Positions 22,333 through 31,449 of a stretch of 64,000 bases of DNA are shown here, piece after piece. Origin of the DNA: Deltaproteobacteria bacterium (GTDB lineage Bacteria; Myxococcota_A; Polyangia; JAAYKL01). A model generated the notes under the pieces. That model was not told where the DNA came from. It was given only the letters and a program-made list of their open reading frames with translations, and did no database searches. Every line of letters starts with the position of its first letter. Positions within the stretch are counted from its first letter, which is position 1. The DNA is taken from the NCBI GenBank assembly GCA_030595125.1, contig JAUVDV010000019.1:1-64000 (forward strand), written 5' to 3'. Both the position numbers and the translations under genes were made by a program.

Positions 22333-25158
22333 ATGATACGCAGGTTGCCTATTCCGGCGCTTGTCATCGCCATCTTGTTCGTCGCTCAGGTGGCAGACGC
22401 TCAGTACAAAGCCCGCCCGGTTATCTCTTCCCTTTCACCGGCATCCGGATCTCCGGGAACGGTGGTGACCATTAACGGGCAACACTTCGGACCGGAATAC
22501 TCCGTGGAGTATAACGGCGTCGCACTTCAACCCAAGAGCGTAAGCGCAACGAAAATCGTTGTTAAGCTTCCGCTAAACGCAGTCCAGGGACGATTCACCC
22601 TTCGGGGACCGACTCACCAGGTCACAAGCCCGCAGGTTTTCTGGGTGGTGCAAGCAAAGAGCGCGCCGGTCATCACCTTGATCACGCCCCCGACGGGACC
22701 CCCCGGTACGGTTGTCACCATCACCGGCAACAACTTCTCGAGCAAGGGTCACGAGAACACGGTAACGATCTCGGGCGTACCCGTGGCCGTCCGTTCGGCT
22801 TCGACCACCCGGATAACGGGCGTCATTCCCATTTCGGGCAGAACCGGTAACATTACCGTCCAGGTCTACAACGCGGGACAGGCGACATCGCCCAAATCGT
22901 TCACCGTCCTCGCCCAGCTTGCCATCAAGGCGTTCAAGCCGACCATGGGCCCTCCGGGCACGCACGTGGAGATAACCGGCTCGGGCTTCTCATCCAAGAA
23001 GAAGAACAACACGGTCAAGATCGGTGATCAAAAGTGCAAGATCATCAGCGTTGCCTCAAACAAGATGACCGTGGCTCTTCCCAAAAAGGGCGTCGAGTCC
23101 GGGCGGTTCAATGTCACCGTCAAGGGGCTGGGCACCTATGAGCATCCAACCATCTTCCCCGTTGCGTATCCTCCAGATGTTTCGACGTTCTCTCCCGCGG
23201 CGGGCAACGTCAACACCGAAGTCACAATCAAGGGTACGCATTTCGGCATTAACCCTGCGGGGGTCCAGGTCCTTCTGACGGGACGTGCGTGTCACGTCGT
23301 TTCCGCCAACGAAAACGAGATCCGGGTGCGTGTGCCCCAGGGTTCGGTCTCCGGCAAGTTCAAGATCATCGTGGCCAAAATGGGCACGGCCGAAAGCGAC
23401 AAGATCTTCGAGGTGTGGGCTCCTCTTTCGGTCACGCGCATGGAACCGGTTTTCGGTATGCCCGGCACAAAGGTCAAGATCTACGGCAGCGGTTTCAGGG
23501 CCAGGGCCGGCGACCACTCGCTCTACCTGTCGGAAAGCAAAATAAAAATCGAAAAGATCGAGGGAGGGGCTCTCGTATTCAAGATCCCCAAAAAGGTAGT
23601 CGACGGTCCAATCTCTTTCAGGCTCGAAGTAAAAGATCGCGGCGCCACCATGATCCCCATGCGGTTCACGGTCATGCACTCGCCGGAGATCTCGGATTTC
23701 AACCCAAAACGTGGCCCGGTGGGAACCGCCGTGGCCATTACCGGAAACTACTTCGGCACCAGGCCGAACCACGTTCGCATCCTTCTGGGCGGCCAGATCA
23801 TTCCCGCGACATCGGTCACCCCAAATCAGATCATGTTGACAATCCCGCCGGGCGCTGCGTCGGAACAGTTCGAAATCCAGACAATGCGACGCGGCGGCGC
23901 CAAGTCCAAAAAAACGTTCGAAGTGTTCGTGCCCGTGCGCGTGACAAGCTTCCTGCCGTCCATGGGCTACGGGGGACAGACGGTTCACCTGTTCGGCTCG
24001 GGATTCGGCATGACCACAAAGCAGAACACGGTCACCCTGAACGGCGTCAAGCTCAAGGTCGTCGACGCCTCCCCATCGCGCCTGAAGGTCAAGCTCGCCA
24101 AGAAGGTCTCCACCGGTGGTTTCAAGGTCGAGGTCCCCGGTCGCGGCTCGTCGGAGACCATGCAGAAATTCAAAGTGGTCAACCAGATTCGGGTCAAGTC
24201 TTTCGAGCCTGCCAACGGTGTTCCAGGAACCTACGTGACCATCAAGGGCGCGGGTTTCGAGAACAGCGGTCTTCGCGGTTACATCGGCCAGACGCCCATC
24301 GGCGTGAGGATTGACTCCCCCAACAAGGTCACCATCGCAATACCTCCCGGAGCCGACTCCGGAAAGTTCCTGTTCACGGCACCCGGCGCAGGCCGCTCCG
24401 AGGCCGGCAACAAATTCAAGGTTCTGATACCTCTCGAAGTTTCGGGCTTCCAGCCGGCTTACGGACCGGTGGGAACAAAGGTGTCGCTATACGGTTCCGG
24501 TTTCGATCTTCGTCCAAACAAGACCAAGGTGACGTACGGCAGGCAGGTTCTCAAGGTCGAAAACGGTTCTTCGGACACCATGCTCGTCGTGACCATTCCC
24601 AGGAACAGCGACGACGCCTCGTTCAAGGTCAAGGTGCGCGGCAGGGGAACCACGGAGAGCGAGAACATCTTCTCGGTTGTCAAACCGGTCGCCGTTCCCA
24701 CGAAACCGACGCCCGCACCGGTCGTGGCCACCGCGCCGGCTCCAGCTGCTGCTCCTGCGGCCGCTCCGCCATATACCGCGCCGGCTGCCGCTCCAGCTGC
24801 TGCTCCTGCGGCCGCGCCGCCCTACGCCGCGCCGGCTACCGCTCCAGTTGCTGCCCCCGCAACCGCGCCTGCATCAATGGACGACATGATGGGCATCTCG
24901 AAGGTACAAGCCAAGATTACCACTTTCGATCCGGCCGAGGGTCCGGTTGGCGAACTCATCATGATCGAGGGTAAGGGATTCGGCGAGAACATGGACGCGG
25001 TCAAGGCCTGGATCGGCAATGTCCCGGCACCCGTCCTCGGCGTGCTGGACGACATGGTACAGATCGAGGTTCCCATGGGTGTGCGCCGCGGCGCAATCAA
25101 GATCAAGGTGGGAGCCAACCCGATCACCAAGTCCAAGAAGCTGTTCGTCGTCAAATAA
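22333..25158 (+). CDS. Secreted protein with ten IPT/TIG repeats
   Basis: 941 residues with a signal peptide ending ADA-QYK. Ten immunoglobulin-like IPT/TIG domains of about 80-85 residues follow, each opening with a P..G..GT.V.I.G..F pattern (for example SPASGSPGTVVTINGQHFG; SFEPANGVPGTYVTIKGAGF). Nine are consecutive to about residue 785; then a Pro/Ala-rich linker made of tandem 17-residue units; then the tenth. The first domains are most alike, the rest diverged. CTGGAGGAC precedes the ATG. Such proteins are exported adhesins or scaffold proteins; no enzymatic domain or membrane anchor is seen. Confidence 0.85.
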   Translation: MIRRLPIPALVIAILFVAQVADAQYKARPVISSLSPASGSPGTVVTINGQHFGPEYSVEYNGVALQPKSVSATKIVVKLPLNAVQGRFTLRGPTHQVTSPQVFWVVQAKSAPVITLITPPTGPPGTVVTITGNNFSSKGHENTVTISGVPVAVRSASTTRITGVIPISGRTGNITVQVYNAGQATSPKSFTVLAQLAIKAFKPTMGPPGTHVEITGSGFSSKKKNNTVKIGDQKCKIISVASNKMTVALPKKGVESGRFNVTVKGLGTYEHPTIFPVAYPPDVSTFSPAAGNVNTEVTIKGTHFGINPAGVQVLLTGRACHVVSANENEIRVRVPQGSVSGKFKIIVAKMGTAESDKIFEVWAPLSVTRMEPVFGMPGTKVKIYGSGFRARAGDHSLYLSESKIKIEKIEGGALVFKIPKKVVDGPISFRLEVKDRGATMIPMRFTVMHSPEISDFNPKRGPVGTAVAITGNYFGTRPNHVRILLGGQIIPATSVTPNQIMLTIPPGAASEQFEIQTMRRGGAKSKKTFEVFVPVRVTSFLPSMGYGGQTVHLFGSGFGMTTKQNTVTLNGVKLKVVDASPSRLKVKLAKKVSTGGFKVEVPGRGSSETMQKFKVVNQIRVKSFEPANGVPGTYVTIKGAGFENSGLRGYIGQTPIGVRIDSPNKVTIAIPPGADSGKFLFTAPGAGRSEAGNKFKVLIPLEVSGFQPAYGPVGTKVSLYGSGFDLRPNKTKVTYGRQVLKVENGSSDTMLVVTIPRNSDDASFKVKVRGRGTTESENIFSVVKPVAVPTKPTPAPVVATAPAPAAAPAAAPPYTAPAAAPAAAPAAAPPYAAPATAPVAAPATAPASMDDMMGISKVQAKITTFDPAEGPVGELIMIEGKGFGENMDAVKAWIGNVPAPVLGVLDDMVQIEVPMGVRRGAIKIKVGANPITKSKKLFVVK
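24739..24880 (+). repeat. 51-bp tandem repeat in the Pro/Ala linker
   Basis: Three copies with a 51-bp period; GCTCCAGCTGCTGCTCCTGC recurs near 24739 and 24790, with a diverged third copy near 24841. In frame (17 codons), so copy number changes would only alter linker length. Confidence 0.7.
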
Positions 25159-25175
25159 TAGCTGACGATCTTCAG

Positions 25176-25805
25176 TCACGCTATCGCGCAGATTACCAGC
25201 CACACGCCCAGCCCCACCAGGCACGCAACCCACGCCAGAACCCTGGCTCCCGTCGATCTCGCCTTTCCTCGCGGGGCGACACACAGCGCGGCGGCGCCGC
25301 CTATCCAGAGGATGAGACCGCCAAAGAGGATGATGGACGCGATGGGTGACGGATCCCGTGGTCGCGCAATGCGGCTCGTTTCCCGGCTCTCTTCCGATTC
25401 GGATTCCAGAGACTGCAGCCTCATGATGGCCCGCTCTGCCTGCTCGAGGATATCCTTGTTGGGTTGAACCACGTGTCGCGTCGCCAGTACCGAACGCCGG
25501 ATGGATTCCCATATGGTCACGGCATCCGTAACATCACCACGCATCTGCGCCGCCTTGGCCTTGATGTTCAGGCGATCGAGCGCGCGCCTGGGGTAAGGGC
25601 TGCCGGGAAAATACGACCTCGCGGCGTCTTCGAAAGAGGCTATTGCCAGTTTCGATTCACCCTCCCTGTCCAGGCGGCGGGCTGTCTCGAAATTGTTTTT
25701 TCCGTCCAGGTAAACCCGCGCGGTGACGATCGCAACAAACGCTGCCAGACCGAGGATCACCCCGCCGACGATATTGAGAGGTCGCCAGACCGTCGATAGG
25801 GGCAC
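25176..25805 (-). CDS. Membrane protein with TPR-like loop
   Basis: 209 residues. Hydrophobic segments at about 11-32, 155-178 and 185-207. Between the first two lies a soluble helical part (NNFETARRLDREGESKLAIASFEDAARSYFPGSPYPRRALDRL) shaped like a tetratricopeptide pair. It starts at a GTG sharing one base with the stop of the upstream ABC-2 permease gene, so they form one unit and may act together. Confidence 0.65.
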   Translation of the reverse strand: MPLSTVWRPLNIVGGVILGLAAFVAIVTARVYLDGKNNFETARRLDREGESKLAIASFEDAARSYFPGSPYPRRALDRLNIKAKAAQMRGDVTDAVTIWESIRRSVLATRHVVQPNKDILEQAERAIMRLQSLESESEESRETSRIARPRDPSPIASIILFGGLILWIGGAAALCVAPRGKARSTGARVLAWVACLVGLGVWLVICAIA

Positions 25806-26593
25806 TAGACGAAATCCCGTCGCGAGAGCAACGCCATGGAGAATACCAGGAAGGCGCCGGTGTATATCAAACCGTACCCGACCGTCGACGCCAGGTATCC
25901 CGTGGAGACGAACTGATCATGTACCGTCACCCATGACTCCTCAACCATCTTCCCGCTCGGGAAAAACAGATAGAAATTGGGAAGAACGGCCGTGACTCCC
26001 TCGAGGATTGGTTGGAGCCATTCCAGAGATTTCGTCTTCGCAAGCTCGGTGATCAGGTTGGCGTTGCGCCCCGCCGCGAAGATGCCAAGACAAAAAATGC
26101 CGCTCAAGAATGGGCTCGAGAACGACGTGAAAAAGAGCGCCAGCGAAATGACGAGGAGCACCTCGACGAAGATCAGCACGAGGGCAAAAAAGAGCCCCGA
26201 GGTCAGCTCGCCTCCCATGAGAAGAAGCACCGCGAAAAACACGGCGACCATGAGCATGATCTGGACCGCCATCGTTGCCGCCAGACCAAAAAACTTTCCA
26301 AGCAGGTAAGTCGCGCGGGAGACCGGTTTGGACAGAACCGTGTAGATCGTGCGTTTCTCGATCTCCTTGTGCAACAGAGTGATGCCCAGGAAGATTGCGA
26401 TGAGCACGGAGAAGAAGGATATCCCCGCGAGCCCCACATCCAGGGTGCAACGGATTTGCTGGTTGAAAGAGAGCTGCCCCAATACCACGCTGAAAAGGAT
26501 GAGAAGCACCGCAAAAAAGAGAAACCCGTACAAAATGCGATCACGGATGGCCTCACGAAAAGTATTCTTTGCGATGGCGAGCATCTGCGTCAT
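25805..26593 (-). CDS. ABC-2-type transporter permease
   Basis: 262 residues, about six membrane spans. The N-terminus MLAIAKNTFREAIRDRILYGFLFFAVLLI and the middle KEIEKRTIYTVLSKPVSRATYLLGKFFGL are characteristic of ABC-2 (NosY/YhaP-like) permeases. No ATP-binding subunit is encoded next to it. The gene downstream encodes a membrane/TPR-like protein coupled to it. Substrate unknown. Confidence 0.82.
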   Translation of the reverse strand: MTQMLAIAKNTFREAIRDRILYGFLFFAVLLILFSVVLGQLSFNQQIRCTLDVGLAGISFFSVLIAIFLGITLLHKEIEKRTIYTVLSKPVSRATYLLGKFFGLAATMAVQIMLMVAVFFAVLLLMGGELTSGLFFALVLIFVEVLLVISLALFFTSFSSPFLSGIFCLGIFAAGRNANLITELAKTKSLEWLQPILEGVTAVLPNFYLFFPSGKMVEESWVTVHDQFVSTGYLASTVGYGLIYTGAFLVFSMALLSRRDFV

Positions 26594-26696
26594 GGATACC
26601 GTCTCTTTTTGAGTTCAAGTCACGCCTGAAAGTAACTATACTCTTGTCAAATAGCAATTCGCCCCGGCGGTCGGGCGAAAAGAACCTGGAGGCATT

Positions 26697-26987
26697 ATGG
26701 GTGTTGCTGCTTTGGTATTTGGAATTCTCGGTATTGTAACCTGCTGGGTTCCGTTCGTCGGCATCCTGCTCGGATTTATCGGCCTGATCCTGGGAATCAT
26801 GTCCATGATGAAGAAATCGGGCAATAAGGCGTTCGGACTCATCGGGATCGTTGTCGGGGGCATCGGCATGATCATCTGCGTGGTCATCACCATTCTGGCG
26901 TTTGTTATAGGCGATGCAGCAATGGACGCCGTGGACGACTACCAGTTAGAAAACAGCCCGGCGGAATCGGTCCCGTTCAACCCGTAG
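26697..26987 (+). CDS. Small DUF4190-like membrane protein
   Basis: 96 residues with two glycine-rich spans: ALVFGILGIVTCWVPFVGILLGFIGLILGIM, then KKSGNKAFGLIGIVVGGIGMIICVVITILAFVI. The lg..g....G...G.iGli.G...m.k....a..GiilG pattern matches DUF4190-type small membrane proteins. CCTGGAGG precedes the ATG. Function unknown. Confidence 0.72.
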   Translation: MGVAALVFGILGIVTCWVPFVGILLGFIGLILGIMSMMKKSGNKAFGLIGIVVGGIGMIICVVITILAFVIGDAAMDAVDDYQLENSPAESVPFNP

Positions 26988-27035
26988 GGACGGTTCTTGC
27001 CGTTTTGCCATTTTTGATGACGTTTTGCCTCGTCT

Positions 27036-27050
27036 GTGACAAAATGTCAC
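27036..27050. promoter_or_regulatory. GTGACA-AAA-TGTCAC palindrome upstream of the activator gene
   Basis: A perfect 6-bp inverted repeat with a 3-base centre, 164 bases before the NtrC-type gene. Its size resembles enhancer or repressor sites of helix-turn-helix dimers, so autoregulation by the downstream protein is possible. The rest of 26988-27213 holds only two CGTTTTGCC direct repeats at 27000 and 27020. Confidence 0.4.
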
Positions 27051-27213
27051 TGAGATGGTGAACCACTTCCGCATTCGTTGCTGTAAACACCCGAAATCTA
27101 TGGCGCAACGATTATGGCTCGCCTCTTGCTCCGACTCTATGCACCCCATCCCGACCTTCCCCTGAGATAGGGGAAGGGGAAGATGATGGCGGCCGGCTTT
27201 GAAGGAGATCTAG

Positions 27214-28557
27214 ATGCCGAGTGAACAACCGACCATGCTGATAGTGGATGACGACAAAAACAACGTGCTCGCTCTCGAAAAGGTGTTCGACAGGGAGGGA
27301 GCCCGCGTTTTCACCGCCCTGAGCGGCCAGGAGGCCCTGGATCTCTGCCGCAACCACTCGGTTGACGTCGTGCTGACGGACCTGATGATGCCCGGAATGG
27401 ACGGCAACGAACTCCTCGAAGCCCTGAAGACCATCTCGCCGGACAGTGAAGTCGTGCTCATGACCGCTTACGGCACGGTCGAAAACGCGGTCGCCGCCAT
27501 GAAGAGAGGGGCCTACGACTTCGTGGAGAAGCCGGTCAAGCGCCAGTCCATCGTCAAAACAGTCAGGAAGGCCATCGAAAAGCACTCCCTGGTAGTGGAG
27601 AACAAGACGCTCAAGAAACGCCTGTTGAAGTTCGAAAAGCGCTCGATAATCGGAAATGCGCCGTCCTTCCGCAAGTGCATGGAGACGGCCTTCCAGGCTG
27701 CGCCTTCTCTGGCCACCATCCTGGTGCTCGGAGAATCCGGCACTGGCAAGGAGTTGGTCGCGCGCGCAATTCACGAGAACTCCACCAGGTCCCAGGCCTC
27801 CTTCGTGGCGGTGAACTGCGCGGCCATTCCTGAAACCATCATGGAGGCGGAGCTGTTCGGATACGAACGGGGCGCCTTTACGGGCGCCATCCAGAGGCGC
27901 GACGGGCGGTTTAAAATGGCCGACGGTGGCACGATCTTCCTGGACGAGATTGGAGAGATGAGTCCGGCGGCACAGGTCAAGCTGCTGCGGGTGTTGCAGG
28001 AAGGCGAGTTCGAATCCCTCGGAGGCAAGACGATACAATCCGATGTGCGAGTGGTGACGGCGACCAATCGGGATCTCGAAGATGACGTCAAACGAGGCGT
28101 GTTTCGCGAGGATCTCTATTACAGATTGAATGTCATCGTGGTTAACCTCCCCCCGCTGCGCCAGCGACTCGAGGATATCCCTCTGCTGGCCGACCATTTT
28201 CTGACGATGTACGCGGCGCGCAACAACAAGCAAATCGAAGGAATCTCTCCCGATGCGCTGGACCTGATGACCAGCTACTACTGGCCCGGCAACGTGCGCG
28301 AACTGGAGAACGTGATCGAGCGGGCGGTGGTCCTGAGCCGCAGCTCAACCATCGAGACAAACGACCTGCCCTCGCGCATCAGCGATGAAGAACGATACCA
28401 GGGCCAGATCACCATCTCAATCGGAACTCCCTTAGAAGAAATGGAGCGAAGGATGATCAGGGAGACTTTGCGCCATACCAAGGGAGATAAAAAACTGGCT
28501 GCGCGCCTCCTGGGGATCGCCACCCGCACAATCTACCGCAAGCTGGAGACATTATAA
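27214..28557 (+). CDS. NtrC-family sigma-54-dependent response regulator
   Basis: 447 residues in three domains. Receiver 6-120: acidic pocket VDDD, phospho-acceptor Asp56 in VVLTDLMMPGMDG, and Lys106 in VEKPVK. AAA+ domain about 145-375: Walker A GESGTGKE (173-180) and the sigma-54-contacting loop GAFTGA (220-225). A Fis-type helix-turn-helix is at the end (KGDKKLAARLLGIATRTIYRKL). GAAGGAG precedes the ATG. It lies just upstream of the type II secretion operon, whose first gene has a -24/-12 promoter, so it probably activates that operon when phosphorylated. Its cognate kinase is not adjacent. Confidence 0.93.
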   Translation: MPSEQPTMLIVDDDKNNVLALEKVFDREGARVFTALSGQEALDLCRNHSVDVVLTDLMMPGMDGNELLEALKTISPDSEVVLMTAYGTVENAVAAMKRGAYDFVEKPVKRQSIVKTVRKAIEKHSLVVENKTLKKRLLKFEKRSIIGNAPSFRKCMETAFQAAPSLATILVLGESGTGKELVARAIHENSTRSQASFVAVNCAAIPETIMEAELFGYERGAFTGAIQRRDGRFKMADGGTIFLDEIGEMSPAAQVKLLRVLQEGEFESLGGKTIQSDVRVVTATNRDLEDDVKRGVFREDLYYRLNVIVVNLPPLRQRLEDIPLLADHFLTMYAARNNKQIEGISPDALDLMTSYYWPGNVRELENVIERAVVLSRSSTIETNDLPSRISDEERYQGQITISIGTPLEEMERRMIRETLRHTKGDKKLAARLLGIATRTIYRKLETL

Positions 28558-28685
28558 CGCGGGTCCTTATTGTCATTGAGTCACCCCCGGGCAGCACCGT
28601 TTGACAATTTGTCCGTCCGGGATCTTTTCAATGAATCCACCAGTGCCAACCACTTGTTTTTACTGAATAAAACACAGCGCCTATT

Positions 28686-28702
28686 TAGGCATGATGTTTG
28701 CT
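28686..28702 (+). promoter_or_regulatory. Sigma-54 (-24/-12) promoter of the type II secretion operon
   Basis: TAGGCATGATGTTTGCT has GG at 28688-28689 and GC at 28700-28701, exactly the required spacing (12 bases between the first G of each), with a TTTGC -12 box. Transcription would start near 28713, leaving a 25-nt leader to the gspD start with its GAAGGGAG site. It sits just downstream of a sigma-54 activator gene. Confidence 0.7.
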
Positions 28703-28737
28703 TTTAAAAGGGGTTGGATAGAGAAGGGAGTAGCGAC

Positions 28738-31449
28738 TTGCGAAATATTCGGTATATAGCCCTCGTTTTTTGTGCGCTTTCGATGGTCATGGCCCCGAGT
28801 TGGGGGACGGCGAATGAACCGCCTTCCCCACAGAGAACCAGACCAGGCGGTGATGACAACAATAACCCCGACAAGGTGAAGGCCTCCCCCGGGTTGTTGC
28901 GCAGCAGTGTTCTCAAAAACAAGAAAAAAGTCGGCGCGCCGGGCAAAGCCACGGCTACACCCCGTGGCGGCAAGAAGGCCGGGCAAGGCAAGGATGGACA
29001 GGCGAGCGGCGGCGCGAGCGGCGGCACGGGCAGCGGCAAGAAGAGCCAGGGCGGATCGAGCACAGGGGTGGGCGACGGAGGAGATGGCGGGCCCTGGACC
29101 GGAGTCAAGGATGCCGACAAGATGGGCATCAGCATCGAGTACAAGAAGCCCAAGCGCGGAACCAGATTCTCGTTCAACCTGGTCGATGCCGAACTCATCG
29201 AGTTGATAAAGATCATCGGAAACATCACGGGAAAGAGCTTCATTCTCGGTGGCAAGGTGCCCAACGTGAAGGCCACCATTTACGCTCCCACCAAGATCAC
29301 CGCCACAGAGGCCTACCACGCTTTCTTGAGCGTACTGCAGGTCAACGGCCTGACTATTGTTCCCGCCGGTCGTTATCTCAAGATCCAGGCCGTGGGAGGA
29401 GCGACCTCACAAAATACGCCGATCATGGCCAAGGGAGCGGTACCGGGAAGAGACCAGTTCATCACGCACCTTCATCAGCTCAAGAACGTGTCCAGCGAGG
29501 AGATCGCGGCGCTGCTCGACAGGTTCAAATCTGCGGACGGAGACATCACCGTCTATACCCCGACCAACATGCTCATCATTACCGATTACGGAACATCGAT
29601 TAGGCGGCTGGTCAAGCTCATCAAGCTTCTCGACGTGCCCGGCATCGGCGAGAAGATCTGGATCGAGCCGGTCAACTACGCTTCGGCGCAGGAGCTGGCG
29701 GATCGGATCATTGAAATCTTCGACATCAGCGCAGGCACCACCCCGAGCGCCAAGAAGAAGCCCACAAAAAAAGCCACCAAGCGTTCCAAAAAAAGGGCCG
29801 CGGCTGCCAAACCCAAAGAAACCGGGGCGTCGGTCTACGGCGCCGATTCCGACGGCATGAAGATCTCCAAGATCATAGCGGACGAGCGCACGAACTCCCT
29901 CATCATCGTGGCGTCCGAGACCTCGTATCTTCGCATCCTGGAGCTGGTCAAGATCCTTGACGTTCCCATAGCCGGAGAGGGAACCATCCACGTCCACAAA
30001 CTTCAGCACGCGGACGCCGAGGAGATCTCCAAGACCCTGAGCAACCTGTCCAAGCAGGGCGGTCGCTCGACGGCAGCCAAGAAAGGCAAGGCGGGAAGTG
30101 AGGCCGCATCGCTCTTCGAAGGGGATATGCAGATCTCCGCCGACCAGGCGACGAACTCCCTGGTCATCGTCTCCTCCCTGCGCGACTACATGAGCCTCAA
30201 GGCCGTCATCGACGCCCTCGATACCATGCAACGACAGGTGTTCGTCGAGGCGGTCATCATGGAGGTGAGCCTGGACAAAAACCGCGATCTCGGCATCGGC
30301 GTCCACGGGGGAAACATCATCGGATCCGGTGATGATCAGTCACTGGTCTACGGATCTTCACAGCCCGGCCAGGACTCCAACTCGTTCACACAGGTCTTCA
30401 GCGTACCCATGCTCAGCGGTCTGGCGGCGGGACTGAGCGGTCCGGAGCTCGAGGGATCCGAAGATTTGATCGGCATGTCCATCCCCGCGTTCGGCGTGGC
30501 CCTGCACGCGCTTCAGACCAACTCCGACGTGAACGTGCTGTCCACTCCAAACATCCTCGCCACCGACAACGTCGAGGCCACCATTCAGGTGGGCGAGAAC
30601 GTCCCTGTCCAGCAGGGATTCAACGGCTCGTCGATGCTGGGTAGCCTGGCGGGCAGAACCGGCGTCGACAGCAGCACAGCCAACCTTGGCGCTCTGGGCG
30701 GTATGCTCGGCGGATACGGTGGGATGATGGGAGGCGGCATCGGACGCCAGAACGTGGGAATCACGCTCAAGGTCACACCCCAGATCAACGACGACAATCA
30801 GGTCAGGCTCGAAATCGATCTCGAGATCAGCGAGGTCAAGTCCATCGATCCGGTCACCGGGCCGACCATTTCCCAACAGAGCGCAACAACCACGTCTGTT
30901 GTGGGTGACCAGCAGACCATCGTCATCGGCGGTCTCATCACAGACAACCAGGTGGAAACCACAACCAAGGTCCCGGTGCTCGGGGACATCCCGATCCTGG
31001 GAATGCTGTTTCGGCGCAAGAGCAGCCTTACCAAAAAGCGGAATCTGCTCATCTTCCTCACCCCGTACATCATCCGATCCTCCGACGATTTCAAGGAGAT
31101 CTTCGCCCGCAAGATGGCGGAACGACGCGAATTCATCGAACGTTACACAGCGTTCGAATACCACCGCTACGATCCACACCTGGACTGGGGCCGAACCAAC
31201 GGCGCCATAGCGGTCATGAACAGAATACTCACGCAGGAGGAAGAGGACGAACAACTCCGACTGATGACCGCAGTCGAGGAGGACGACGATCACTCTCCCA
31301 AGAGGCCCATCGAGCTTCCTGCCGGCACTCGTATGGGTGGAGACGGCAGTGCTACGGTTATTTCGGACGAACCTCGATCCACCATGGGCCGACCCGCCGT
31401 ACTGAGCGCACCGATCATGAACCCCGATGGGTCCGGAGAAAATCGTTGA
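28738..31449 (+). CDS. gspD: Type II secretion secretin
   Basis: 903 residues from TTG 28738, which has GAAGGGAG upstream and gives a signal peptide (IALVFCALSMVMAPSWGTA). After a Gly/Lys-rich linker (about 35-120) come N0 (FSFNLVDAELIELIKIIGNITGKSFILGG), N1-N3 domains with DERTNSLIIVAS- and DQATNSLVIVSS-type signatures, separated by a Lys-rich insert, and the secretin C-domain (VNVLSTPNILATDNVEATIQVGENVP, TLKVTPQINDDNQVRLEI, VPVLGDIPILGMLFRRK). It forms the outer-membrane channel of the system. It overlaps gspE by TTGA. Confidence 0.95.
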   Translation: MRNIRYIALVFCALSMVMAPSWGTANEPPSPQRTRPGGDDNNNPDKVKASPGLLRSSVLKNKKKVGAPGKATATPRGGKKAGQGKDGQASGGASGGTGSGKKSQGGSSTGVGDGGDGGPWTGVKDADKMGISIEYKKPKRGTRFSFNLVDAELIELIKIIGNITGKSFILGGKVPNVKATIYAPTKITATEAYHAFLSVLQVNGLTIVPAGRYLKIQAVGGATSQNTPIMAKGAVPGRDQFITHLHQLKNVSSEEIAALLDRFKSADGDITVYTPTNMLIITDYGTSIRRLVKLIKLLDVPGIGEKIWIEPVNYASAQELADRIIEIFDISAGTTPSAKKKPTKKATKRSKKRAAAAKPKETGASVYGADSDGMKISKIIADERTNSLIIVASETSYLRILELVKILDVPIAGEGTIHVHKLQHADAEEISKTLSNLSKQGGRSTAAKKGKAGSEAASLFEGDMQISADQATNSLVIVSSLRDYMSLKAVIDALDTMQRQVFVEAVIMEVSLDKNRDLGIGVHGGNIIGSGDDQSLVYGSSQPGQDSNSFTQVFSVPMLSGLAAGLSGPELEGSEDLIGMSIPAFGVALHALQTNSDVNVLSTPNILATDNVEATIQVGENVPVQQGFNGSSMLGSLAGRTGVDSSTANLGALGGMLGGYGGMMGGGIGRQNVGITLKVTPQINDDNQVRLEIDLEISEVKSIDPVTGPTISQQSATTTSVVGDQQTIVIGGLITDNQVETTTKVPVLGDIPILGMLFRRKSSLTKKRNLLIFLTPYIIRSSDDFKEIFARKMAERREFIERYTAFEYHRYDPHLDWGRTNGAIAVMNRILTQEEEDEQLRLMTAVEEDDDHSPKRPIELPAGTRMGGDGSATVISDEPRSTMGRPAVLSAPIMNPDGSGENR

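Noticed and set aside
27120-27190. CCCCATCCCGACCTTCCCC... stretch as a repeat or CRISPR fragment
   Set aside because: Only one copy occurs in the window with no spacers or dyad structure; it appears to be intergenic low-complexity sequence.
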